Part shown: piece by piece, positions 1-6,322 of the stretch
Layout of the letters: every line of letters starts with the position of its first letter
How positions within the stretch are numbered: position 1 is the first letter of the stretch
Notes under the pieces: generated by a model
Databases searched by the model: none
What the model was told of the DNA's origin: nothing
What the model saw: the letters and a program-made list of their open reading frames with translations, nothing else
Translations under genes and position numbers: made by a program
NCBI GenBank assembly: GCA_903927855.1
Contig: CAIYOL010000135.1
Coordinates: forward strand, 1 to 15,187
Length of the DNA stretch: 15,187 nt
Origin: an uncultured Planctomycetota bacterium
Lineage (GTDB): Bacteria > Planctomycetota > Phycisphaerae > Sedimentisphaerales > Anaerobacaceae
Direction: 5' to 3'

Positions 1-1126
1 TATACATCTTGTCAAAAAGCTTCTGAGCATTTACGACCGCGGCCCGCATCATATCTTCGGCTTTGGCAGTCTCGCGTTTTGCAAGGGCGGCCATCAACGC
101 CTTTGTGTCCAGCTCTTTCGCAGCCTTCTCGCAGGCATCCCAGCTCAATACGCTTCTAATCACTCTATCGATTCCCTGTTTGGCGTTGTCGTAGGCGCGT
201 GTCTGCATATCATGGCCCATCCAGCGACTGAAGCCGGCCTGCTGGAGAAGCCCTGCAATGGCGACATTAAAACCATTTATTCTGGCGCCGTTGTCTATGT
301 CATACTTGCCGGGGCCGCCGAGAATTATGCCGTCGTTGTAACCCTGGCTGTTCAGATGCATATGCACCATCATACCGTTGTCCAATTCCTCAACGGTGTC
401 ATAAACGTGGTCAAGACCAATCATTTCCGAATGGCCGAACTCTTTGTTTACGCCTTTTTTGTCGATGGAGACACCGAACTCTTTCTCGATTTTTCTCCAG
501 AACACTATCGCACTTGCCACAGTCGGAATCAGCATCGCGGGATGTCCCTCGTTGGGCTTCGGCTCGAAGCCGATATGAAGGCTGCCGCCTTTTTTCTGTT
601 CGTATTTGCACAGGCCGGCTACGCTTTCCTTAAGGTTTTGATACATCTGCCTGATGCCTACAGTGGCAACATCGTATCCGAACGAGCCGTTCCATATAAC
701 AAACGCCGGCGCCTTTTTGATGTCCGGATGCCAGGCCTTTTTCAATTTTCCGTAAGCGAGGTCAACCGTCTTTGTGCCCAGCTCTTCTGCAGCTTTGCGC
801 TCACTGGGGTCGAGCGAGGCGATACCGCCGTAGGCGAAGTGGCTGTGCGCGCCCGGGGTTATCATCGCCAGATACAACTTGTTATCCACAAGTGCATCAG
901 CAACATCGGCGGCATTTTTATCGTTGACTTCGGAGTCGTAGTGCATCTCGATGCCCAATTCGATATTGTCCGGAATATTGGGCCGAATCTTGTCAGCCAC
1001 CAGCTTAATCATCTCCGGTGTGCCGAACTTGCCGCCCCATTCAGGTCTCATATCACCGGGAACAAAACCGCCTTTGCCCGGATTAAACGTCCATCTGCAA
1101 ATACTGTGTAAAGATTTACCTGCCAT
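1..1126 (-). CDS. xylA: Xylose isomerase-like TIM-barrel protein, C-terminus cut off by the window edge
   Basis: Probable D-xylose isomerase (D-xylose to D-xylulose, metal-dependent, cytosolic). At least 375 residues are present and no stop is reached before position 1. Family signals seen: FEPKPNE near residues 187-193, with E188 in the place of the first metal-binding glutamate; KEFGHSEMIGLDH around 228-240, with E229 and H232 in the E-x-x-H spacing of the second metal cluster; and aspartates D276 and D278 in KYDIDNG. The usual HLNDQ motif is changed to HLNSQ, so this is a divergent member and another sugar isomerase or epimerase of the same fold is possible. The ATG follows AGGAG about 7 nt upstream. 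It lies 1 nt after the xylB stop, so the two are surely cotranscribed, and this neighbour is the strongest functional argument. Confidence 0.78.
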   Translation of the reverse strand, partial: MAGKSLHSICRWTFNPGKGGFVPGDMRPEWGGKFGTPEMIKLVADKIRPNIPDNIELGIEMHYDSEVNDKNAADVADALVDNKLYLAMITPGAHSHFAYGGIASLDPSERKAAEELGTKTVDLAYGKLKKAWHPDIKKAPAFVIWNGSFGYDVATVGIRQMYQNLKESVAGLCKYEQKKGGSLHIGFEPKPNEGHPAMLIPTVASAIVFWRKIEKEFGVSIDKKGVNKEFGHSEMIGLDHVYDTVEELDNGMMVHMHLNSQGYNDGIILGGPGKYDIDNGARINGFNVAIAGLLQQAGFSRWMGHDMQTRAYDNAKQGIDRVIRSVLSWDACEKAAKELDTKALMAALAKRETAKAEDMMRAAVVNAQKLFDKMY

Positions 1127-1127
1127 T

Positions 1128-2624
1128 TTAACTGCTCCTTTCCATTTGATGTTTCAAAACAAGCTCCCATTTCTCGTAAGCTTGTTTATACGCTTCCGAC
1201 AATTTACTGTTCGGTTCAATTTTCTTAACTGGTTTCAGCCCGGCAAAAGCTGCCTCCGGGCTCTTATAGATGCCTGCTCCTATGCCGGCACCTCTGGCGG
1301 CGCCCTGCGAACCGTCAGTATTGTATAGTTCCACGACCGAGCCCGTAATGGTTGCAAAGGCCTCTGAAAAAATCGGGCTGAGGAACATATTTGCGTGACC
1401 TGCCCTGACAGTTTTTGCATCAACGCCGACCCGACGCATTATACCAACGCCGTAGTTCAATGCAAAGACAATTCCCTCCTGTGCCGCCCGCAGAAGATGA
1501 GCCCTGTTGTGGAGATTGAAGTTCAGGCCGTGAATGGATGCCCCTGGGTCTTTATTTTCCAGCGTCCTTTCAGCCCCATTTCCATAGGGCAGAACCACAA
1601 GTCCATCACTTCCTACTTTAACGCTGCCGGCCAACTCATCCATTTTCGGGTAATCCAATCCATCGGCGGCGTTATGTTTCAGCCAGCTATTCAGGATTCC
1701 TGTTCCGCTGACGCACAACAGCACGCCATACCTTGGCTTTTTGGTGGTGTGAGTAACGTGAATAAAGGCATTGACTCTCGACTTGCTGTCGTAATCGCTT
1801 TTTTCGGTGATTCCATAAACCACACCTGATGTGCCTGCGGTTGCCGCTATCTCGCCGGGGTTGAGGACATTCAGCGATAGTGCATTATTGGGCTGGTCGC
1901 CTGCCCGGTATGATATTTTGGTACCGGCTTTTAATCCCAGCTCTGCAGCCGCGGCTTTTGTCAGTTCGCCCTGCACTGAGAAAGTCGGCACCGCCTCGGC
2001 AATTAAATCTTCTGAAATTCCATAATAGTCCAGCAGAAGCTTGGCAAGTTTATGTTTCTTGTAATCCCATATAATCCCTTCAGACAGGCCGGAAAAAGTC
2101 GTTTTTATTTCGCCCGTCATTTTCATCGCGACATAGTCGCCGGGCAGCATCATTTTGTAGACTTTGGAATAAATATCCGGCTCATTTTCCATAACCCATT
2201 TTAATTTCGAGGCGGTAAAATTGCCGGGCAGGTTAAGCATAGTTTCGAGGCACTTTTTTTCTCCGATTTCCGATGCCGCTTTTTTAGCAAGCTGCACGGC
2301 CCTGCCGTCGCACCAGATTATCGAGGGCCTGAGCACCTCTTTGTTTTTGTCCACGATAACTAATCCGTGCATCTGATATGAAATCCCGATTGCTTTAACA
2401 TCAGATGCGTCAAAATCAGTCTGGGATTTAATCATCTGGGTCGCCTTGACGACGTGCTCCCACCACATGCTCGGGTTCTGCTCGGCCCAGCCGAACTTCT
2501 TGGCGATGATTTCCATTTCTTTCTTTGGCGAAGTTGCCGCCGCCAGGACTTTTCCCGTTTCAGCATTCATCAACGTGGCTTTAATCGAAGAGCTGCCGAC
2601 ATCGTATCCTAATAATAGCGTCAT
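1128..2624 (-). CDS. xylB: Xylulokinase (FGGY-family carbohydrate kinase)
   Basis: Phosphorylates D-xylulose to D-xylulose 5-phosphate with ATP, feeding the pentose phosphate pathway. The 498-residue length is normal for the FGGY family. The N-terminal actin-like domain begins with the phosphate-binding segment GYDVGSSSIKA (residues 6-16), followed by WAEQNP (46-51), SYQMHG (82-87) and IIWCDGRA (102-109). The second domain begins near YRAGDQPNNAL (239-249), where D243 is the expected catalytic base, and continues with ATAGTSGVVYG (261-271), the ATP-binding loop. The ATG has an AAAGGGG ribosome-binding site about 8 nt upstream. It sits 23 nt after the upstream nucleotidyltransferase gene and 1 nt before xylA. 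FGGY kinases differ in substrate, so the xylulose assignment leans on the adjacent xylA-like gene. Confidence 0.9.
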   Translation of the reverse strand: MTLLLGYDVGSSSIKATLMNAETGKVLAAATSPKKEMEIIAKKFGWAEQNPSMWWEHVVKATQMIKSQTDFDASDVKAIGISYQMHGLVIVDKNKEVLRPSIIWCDGRAVQLAKKAASEIGEKKCLETMLNLPGNFTASKLKWVMENEPDIYSKVYKMMLPGDYVAMKMTGEIKTTFSGLSEGIIWDYKKHKLAKLLLDYYGISEDLIAEAVPTFSVQGELTKAAAAELGLKAGTKISYRAGDQPNNALSLNVLNPGEIAATAGTSGVVYGITEKSDYDSKSRVNAFIHVTHTTKKPRYGVLLCVSGTGILNSWLKHNAADGLDYPKMDELAGSVKVGSDGLVVLPYGNGAERTLENKDPGASIHGLNFNLHNRAHLLRAAQEGIVFALNYGVGIMRRVGVDAKTVRAGHANMFLSPIFSEAFATITGSVVELYNTDGSQGAARGAGIGAGIYKSPEAAFAGLKPVKKIEPNSKLSEAYKQAYEKWELVLKHQMERSS

Positions 2625-2647
2625 TTATATAACCCCTTTCTTTAAAA

Positions 2648-4081
2648 TCAGGCCAGGTAAACTCTGTCCATCGGTTTAATTTCAGGTATCTTACACAGTT
2701 TTGTTTTAATGTCATCTTTTTCTAATGCGAAACTCGGTGCAATCTCGATGAGGCAATCAACCGAGCTATCCGGCTTCCTTGGGACGGCTGCGCCTGCCGA
2801 TTCGAGCCAGGCGGCGCCGCGAGCGACAATCATTTCTTTGGCACTTTCAACACTGTCGACGCCGGCGGCATTCTTGACTGGAGCAAACTCCTCGCTTCGC
2901 AGGGTCTCTAAAATTATCGATTTTGAGGCCAACGGCAAGGCGTCAAAAACGAAACTTTCCAATTTTACACTATTTGGCCCGTCAGGTTCAACAAAATTTC
3001 CGTGCTGGTCGATGTGCGGAATTTCCTTGACGGCCCTGTGCAGCGGCAAAACAAAACCGCCAGCGTTGAGCTTTTCAACGAAGGTACGGTTGATAATGTG
3101 GATGGCGACACTTCCGAGCCGGAAGACCGAAGACCCATCGGGATTTTGTTTTTCCGCCAGCTCATCAGGTAAATCACTATATTCGACGACGGTCACTCTG
3201 CCGTCAACCAGACCAAAGTTGCCGACCCTTTCCTTCGGCCCGGTTTTTATCACCGCCTTTGAGGACATTTCGGCCTCATCGAGGGCGTGCAGGCCGATGA
3301 ATAGCGGGTCAAAAATGTTTATGAGGGGATTATCAACTTGTAAATAGCTGATAAATTCCACGCCGCGTCTTTTCATATCCTCGATGGCCCCGCTTTTGTA
3401 GAGAGCTTTTAAGCTTCCGCCGTGTCCGTCGGGCGAACAGGCAATACAGTCCTTGTCCGCCAGAAAGATTTTGCCGTCTAAATTAAAACTGGGCAATGTA
3501 CCCTGCTGGAATATAAAGACATCTTTTTCGTTAAGGCCGTAGTAGCCATTCGAACGGAAGATTTCTTTAGTTTCATCATGGTTGAGGGGGCTGGTCATAA
3601 TGTACCAGGGGCAGACGGTTTGGTATTTTTCCGAGACGGCTGCGATTATTTCGGCAAAGATTCTGAACAGCGTTTTGTTTTTAACAGGGCTGATGGGAAA
3701 ATTTCCCTTTGGTCCGTCAAATCCGAGTCTGGTTCCCTGTCCGCCGGCGACGACAAAGGCGGCAACTTTGCCGGCCGATATCAGTTCCCTGCCTAATTCT
3801 ATGGCTTGGTTGTATTTGCGTTTTTGTCCAGGGCCAACTGGATTGAGACTGTAGAACGGAGGAGGGGCAAAATTAACAGGCACAGGCGCAGCAGCTGATT
3901 TTTTAACGTAGTCAGCCACCCACCCGTCTATTTCCGCAAAATCGAGCTTTTCGATTTGTGCAAGCAAATTACGCCTTTGAGAGGCGTTTAGCTGCTCCCA
4001 AAAGGCCAAAAGATGGCTCTGGTTGTGTTTTTTCAGCAGTTTTTTTGTTTTTTCAAAGGTTTCTTTGTTATTCATGTCCAC
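2648..4081 (-). CDS. UDPGP/UAP1-type uridylyltransferase (UDP-N-acetylhexosamine or UDP-sugar pyrophosphorylase)
   Basis: Transfers UMP from UTP to a sugar 1-phosphate to make a UDP-sugar and pyrophosphate. The 477-residue protein has the helical N-terminus and Rossmann-like core of the eukaryotic-type UDPGP family. GGQGTRLGFDGPKG (113-126) is the nucleotide-binding signature, SPDGHGGSLKAL (216-227) matches the PDG-x-GG block, and LQVDNPL (about 247-253) corresponds to the metal-binding VDN segment of UAP1-like enzymes. It is not GlmU-like. Sugar specificity (GlcNAc, GalNAc or glucose 1-phosphate) cannot be read from these motifs. The reading starts at GTG, with AGG about 9 nt upstream; an in-frame ATG two codons later (4073-4075) is a possible alternative start but is poorly spaced from that site. 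It is the first gene of the operon with xylB and xylA, which is an unusual pairing. Confidence 0.85.
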   Translation of the reverse strand: MDMNNKETFEKTKKLLKKHNQSHLLAFWEQLNASQRRNLLAQIEKLDFAEIDGWVADYVKKSAAAPVPVNFAPPPFYSLNPVGPGQKRKYNQAIELGRELISAGKVAAFVVAGGQGTRLGFDGPKGNFPISPVKNKTLFRIFAEIIAAVSEKYQTVCPWYIMTSPLNHDETKEIFRSNGYYGLNEKDVFIFQQGTLPSFNLDGKIFLADKDCIACSPDGHGGSLKALYKSGAIEDMKRRGVEFISYLQVDNPLINIFDPLFIGLHALDEAEMSSKAVIKTGPKERVGNFGLVDGRVTVVEYSDLPDELAEKQNPDGSSVFRLGSVAIHIINRTFVEKLNAGGFVLPLHRAVKEIPHIDQHGNFVEPDGPNSVKLESFVFDALPLASKSIILETLRSEEFAPVKNAAGVDSVESAKEMIVARGAAWLESAGAAVPRKPDSSVDCLIEIAPSFALEKDDIKTKLCKIPEIKPMDRVYLA

Positions 4082-4103
4082 AATTTCAGACCTAAAAACA
4101 GGG

Positions 4104-4131
4104 ATTTTAAGCGAATTGCGGAAATTTTCAA
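4104..4131 (-). promoter_or_regulatory. Predicted sigma70-type promoter for the nucleotidyltransferase-xylB-xylA operon
   Basis: Read on the minus strand, TTGAAA (4126-4131) and TAAAAT (4104-4109) each match five of six consensus bases and are separated by 16 nt. Transcription would start near 4097, about 16 nt before the GTG start. It lies back to back with the plus-strand promoter at 4161-4189. No operator was recognised between them. Confidence 0.6.
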
Positions 4132-4160
4132 GAAAGTTAGGGGAAATTGACGAAATTTAT

Positions 4161-4189
4161 TTGACAAAAAGGGTATATGGTGCTATTGT
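4161..4189 (+). promoter_or_regulatory. Predicted sigma70-type promoter driving the pseudopilin-like gene
   Basis: A perfect TTGACA (4161-4166) is followed after 17 nt by TATTGT (4184-4189, four of six consensus bases). The inferred start near 4196 leaves a leader of about 410 nt before the ATG at 4607. A second promoter closer to the gene cannot be excluded by reading alone. Confidence 0.55.
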
Positions 4190-4606
4190 CTAAATAGAGG
4201 TAAGTAGGTTTGAAAAACCTTTTATCATAACTTAAAAATGCTATCATAACTTTACTTCGTTTATCATACCTCAAGCCTACCTGCCAACAAAGAAGCTTAT
4301 TTCAGTTTGATTTATGCTACCGAGCCGAAAGCAGCATTGAACGCAGAAAGAAATTGCTTATAAACCTTGTTGGTAAAACTCGGTTCTACAAATTTGAACC
4401 GGTTGCTCTTAGGCAAAAATAAACAGTAAATTAGAGAGATTCGCGAAAAAACAGTGTCCTTATACTTAGATATTGCAAGGGTTGGTATTTTGCGACACGT
4501 TGCAAAATGCGGACTAAAAGTCAGCTGCAAATTTATTAAAATATGACCAAAACGGGCTTGAGAGTAACCGGGCTCGTGAATCTCGGAAGAAGTGAAGGAG
4601 AAAAAA
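4190..4606 (+). other. Long AT-rich leader or intergenic region with small hairpins, no gene
   Basis: No convincing ORF lies here. Visible structures in order: AGGTTT-GAA-AAACCT (4206-4220) followed by four T's, resembling a weak early terminator; three spaced direct repeats (4223-4271, listed separately); CGGTTC (4381-4386) pairing with GAACCG (4396-4401) across a 9-nt loop; and ATTTTGC (4487-4493) pairing with GCAAAAT (4502-4508) across an 8-nt loop. The end carries the strong ribosome-binding site GAAGGAG (4594-4600). I looked for the conserved core of cyclic-di-GMP riboswitches and did not find it. No known riboswitch class was recognised. Confidence 0.45.
4223..4271 (+). repeat. Three evenly spaced direct repeats TATCATAAC/TATCATACC
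   Basis: TATCATAACTT at 4223-4233, TATCATAACTT at 4242-4252 and TATCATACCT at 4262-4271 have starts 19 and 20 bp apart, close to two helical turns. They lie 34-82 bp downstream of the -10 of the plus-strand promoter, so they would be inside the transcribed leader. Regular spacing fits an operator or iteron-like array bound on one face of the helix, but no binding protein is known. Chance in AT-rich DNA is the alternative. Confidence 0.5.
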
Positions 4607-5587
4607 ATGAGAAAAAAATGTTTTACATTAGTTGAGCTGCTGGTCGTGATTGGGATTATAGCAGTGCTGATGGGCATTCTGCTGCCCGCTCTGAGTGCGG
4701 TGAGGCGAACTGCTCAACGAGTAGTCTGCGGATCGAACCTTGCCGGTATCGGCAAGGCTATGCTGCTCTACGCCAACGAGTACGGGGGAGACTTTCCACG
4801 TGCAGGTGGCGCGGGCAGCACATGGGGCACCGATGGAAGTATAATGGACTGGGTCGACCAGACCGGGGCGCAGTACGGCGGCACTCCGGCTTCGGTAACC
4901 GTTACATCAAGCCTTTATCTTTTGGTAAAGTTTGAGGATGTGACACCGGGGCAGTATGTCTGCAAGGGCGACGCCGGTGCCAAAGAGTTTAAACTTTCTG
5001 ATTCTGGGACTCTCCCTCCTGCGATTGATGATATTACCGATGTTTGGGACTTCGGCAGTCAGAAAACGTCCCCCACCGCCGCTTGGCCGGGCCAGTATTG
5101 CAGCTACGCCTATCATGTCCCCTACGATAACGGTAAAATCACACCCGCGATATCGTTTCCACTCCGTTCGGATAGCAACCCTGCCAGCCCAGCGTGTGCA
5201 GACAGGAACCCTTACTGGGATAGGAATGCTACCGTTTATCTCAATGGTAGTTCTTGCGCCCCCGGTAGCACAGAAGCCGCCCCAACCTGCGACACCACTA
5301 GCGGTTACAAGGACGAAAACAAGACGGGTAATGCGGCAGCACACCAGCGAGACGGGCAAAATGTCCTGTTTGTTGACACCCATGTGAGGTTTGAGAAGTT
5401 CCCCAATGTCGGTCTTACAAAGGACAATATCTGGAAACCTTGGGCTAGTGCTGCTCCTCCCTCTACCAACTGCGTAAGAGAGCTCGGGCAATCAATGTGT
5501 GGCGACAAGTCGGATGGACTTGCTGCTTACCCAGCACCATTTAATGAACAAGATGCGTTCCTGGTAAGTGAGACTAACAAGAGATAA
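4607..5587 (+). CDS. Pseudopilin-like secreted protein with type II secretion/type IV pilin N-terminus and DUF1559-like C-terminal motif
   Basis: A 326-residue protein beginning [16 protein letters not shown], a prepilin-peptidase signal with cleavage expected between C5 and F6, glutamate E10 at mature position +5, and a hydrophobic helix to about residue 30. The residue before the cleavage site is Cys instead of the classical Gly. The middle is a Gly/Ser/Pro/aromatic-rich exported-type region with nine cysteines in all. Near the C-terminus, [18 protein letters not shown] (246-263) resembles the H-x9-D-G block of DUF1559-like planctomycete proteins, with one extra residue (H246 to D257). The ATG at 4607 was chosen because GAAGGAG lies 6 nt upstream; an in-frame GTG at 4592 overlaps that site. 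It is a single-gene unit with its own promoter and terminator. Exact role (surface fibre, secretion pseudopilin or extracellular protein) is unknown. Confidence 0.85.
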   Translation: MRKKCFTLVELLVVIGIIAVLMGILLPALSAVRRTAQRVVCGSNLAGIGKAMLLYANEYGGDFPRAGGAGSTWGTDGSIMDWVDQTGAQYGGTPASVTVTSSLYLLVKFEDVTPGQYVCKGDAGAKEFKLSDSGTLPPAIDDITDVWDFGSQKTSPTAAWPGQYCSYAYHVPYDNGKITPAISFPLRSDSNPASPACADRNPYWDRNATVYLNGSSCAPGSTEAAPTCDTTSGYKDENKTGNAAAHQRDGQNVLFVDTHVRFEKFPNVGLTKDNIWKPWASAAPPSTNCVRELGQSMCGDKSDGLAAYPAPFNEQDAFLVSETNKR

Positions 5588-5611
5588 CATCTGAAGCTTA
5601 CTATGTTTATG

Positions 5612-5645
5612 AGCGGCCTTGTGCTAAGCGCGAGGCCGCTTTTTT
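5612..5645 (+). terminator. Rho-independent terminator of the pseudopilin-like gene
   Basis: AGCGGCCT (5612-5619) pairs perfectly with AGGCCGCT (5633-5640) across a 13-nt loop and runs into six T's, 25 nt after the stop codon. The T-tract is only on the plus-strand side, so it serves the upstream gene and not the leftward cassette. Confidence 0.88.
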
Positions 5646-6322
5646 ATTGGGGATTTGAGGCAAACGAGGGGTTTTTGGGCTGAAAGAAGAAAAGGGTGAA
5701 ACGTGTCTTTTTTTCGCTTAAGTTTATGTGAGGCAAGGGGTTAAATGCATATGATGGAATCCGCCTACGGCGGACAAGAAGTGTTAAAACATGGGTGAAA
5801 CGTGTGCAAAGTGAGGAAAAAAGTGCAAAAATGTTGAAAAACAGCATTAAAACCATACCGGAAAGTTTGAAGAAATTGGACAATTTTGAATGTTGCTAAG
5901 GTGCAAAGGCTGGGAGAAAATTTAGCCACAGATTTCACGGATTTACACAGATTTTTTTGACGCGGATTTCGCTGGTTACGCAGGAAGTTTGGCCGGGATG
6001 TGTTCTCGACAAAGCTTGTGCTCCAAACTTAGTTTGTCAGCCAAGTCTTCGTCTCGTCCACCTGGCAGCTATGCTGCCCCGCCTTGTCAGGCGTCCGGCC
6101 TACCTTCTATATAAGCTGAGTAAAAAAGCATCGATTACCTTTGATTGATAGGATTGACGCGGTTTTTGGGTTTGCGGGCCCGTCTTCGCCAATCCTTCTT
6201 CGCCGAAGCTACGAAGGACAGGGGGCTACGTCGGACAAGTGCGGGACGCCGAAGGCGAGTTGCCTAAGTTAACAGAAGTTTTTGGCACAGTGGTTCGGGG
6301 GAAAAAGTGTTTTTTCAGCCAA
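5646..6322. repeat. Non-coding repeat patchwork: small palindromes and degenerate direct repeats
   Basis: No credible gene; short ORFs here lack ribosome-binding sites and family resemblance. Repeats seen: GGGTGAAACGTGT twice (5694-5706 and 5793-5805); hairpin TCCGCC-TAC-GGCGGA (5760-5774); a degenerate run CACAGATTT, CACGGATTT, ACACAGATTT (5927-5954) and CGCGGATTT (5961-5969); palindrome CAAACTTAGTTTG (6024-6036); hairpin GGCAGC-TAT-GCTGCC (6064-6078); TCCTTC (6193-6198) pairing with GAAGGA (6213-6218); and three copies of CTACG-NN-GGACA (5765, 6209 and 6226), two of them identical at 13 of 14 bases. It resembles decayed REP/MITE-like intergenic repeats. No transposase or tRNA was seen. Confidence 0.6.

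Noticed and set aside
212..1111. A 299-residue plus-strand ORF opposite xylA
   Set aside because: It is antisense to a gene with clear family motifs, has no ribosome-binding site and resembles no family.
4206..4224. A true intrinsic terminator right after the plus-strand promoter
   Set aside because: The stem is AT-rich with only two GC pairs and four T's; kept only as a possible attenuator element.
4312..4677. A 121-residue minus-strand ORF across the leader and start of the pseudopilin gene
   Set aside because: Low-complexity Ser/Ile/Phe/Lys composition, no ribosome-binding site, and it overlaps the well-supported pseudopilin start.
5644..5883. A 79-residue minus-strand ORF with a hydrophobic stretch
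   Set aside because: The Phe/Leu-rich sequence is the complement of A-rich repeat DNA; no ribosome-binding site or family resemblance.
5957..6148. A 63-residue plus-strand ORF in the repeat region
   Set aside because: It reads through hairpin repeats and has no ribosome-binding site; a by-product of repeats.
6284..6301. A possible match to the right boundary (GGCACAG then GGGGG, also at 11473-11488) as attachment-site duplication
   Set aside because: The shared part is short and needs gaps; it is not stronger than chance, and no integrase gene is present.
5646..6322. CRISPR array or tRNA remnant in the repeat region
   Set aside because: Repeats are not regularly spaced with unique spacers, and no cloverleaf with a TTCGA arm was found.
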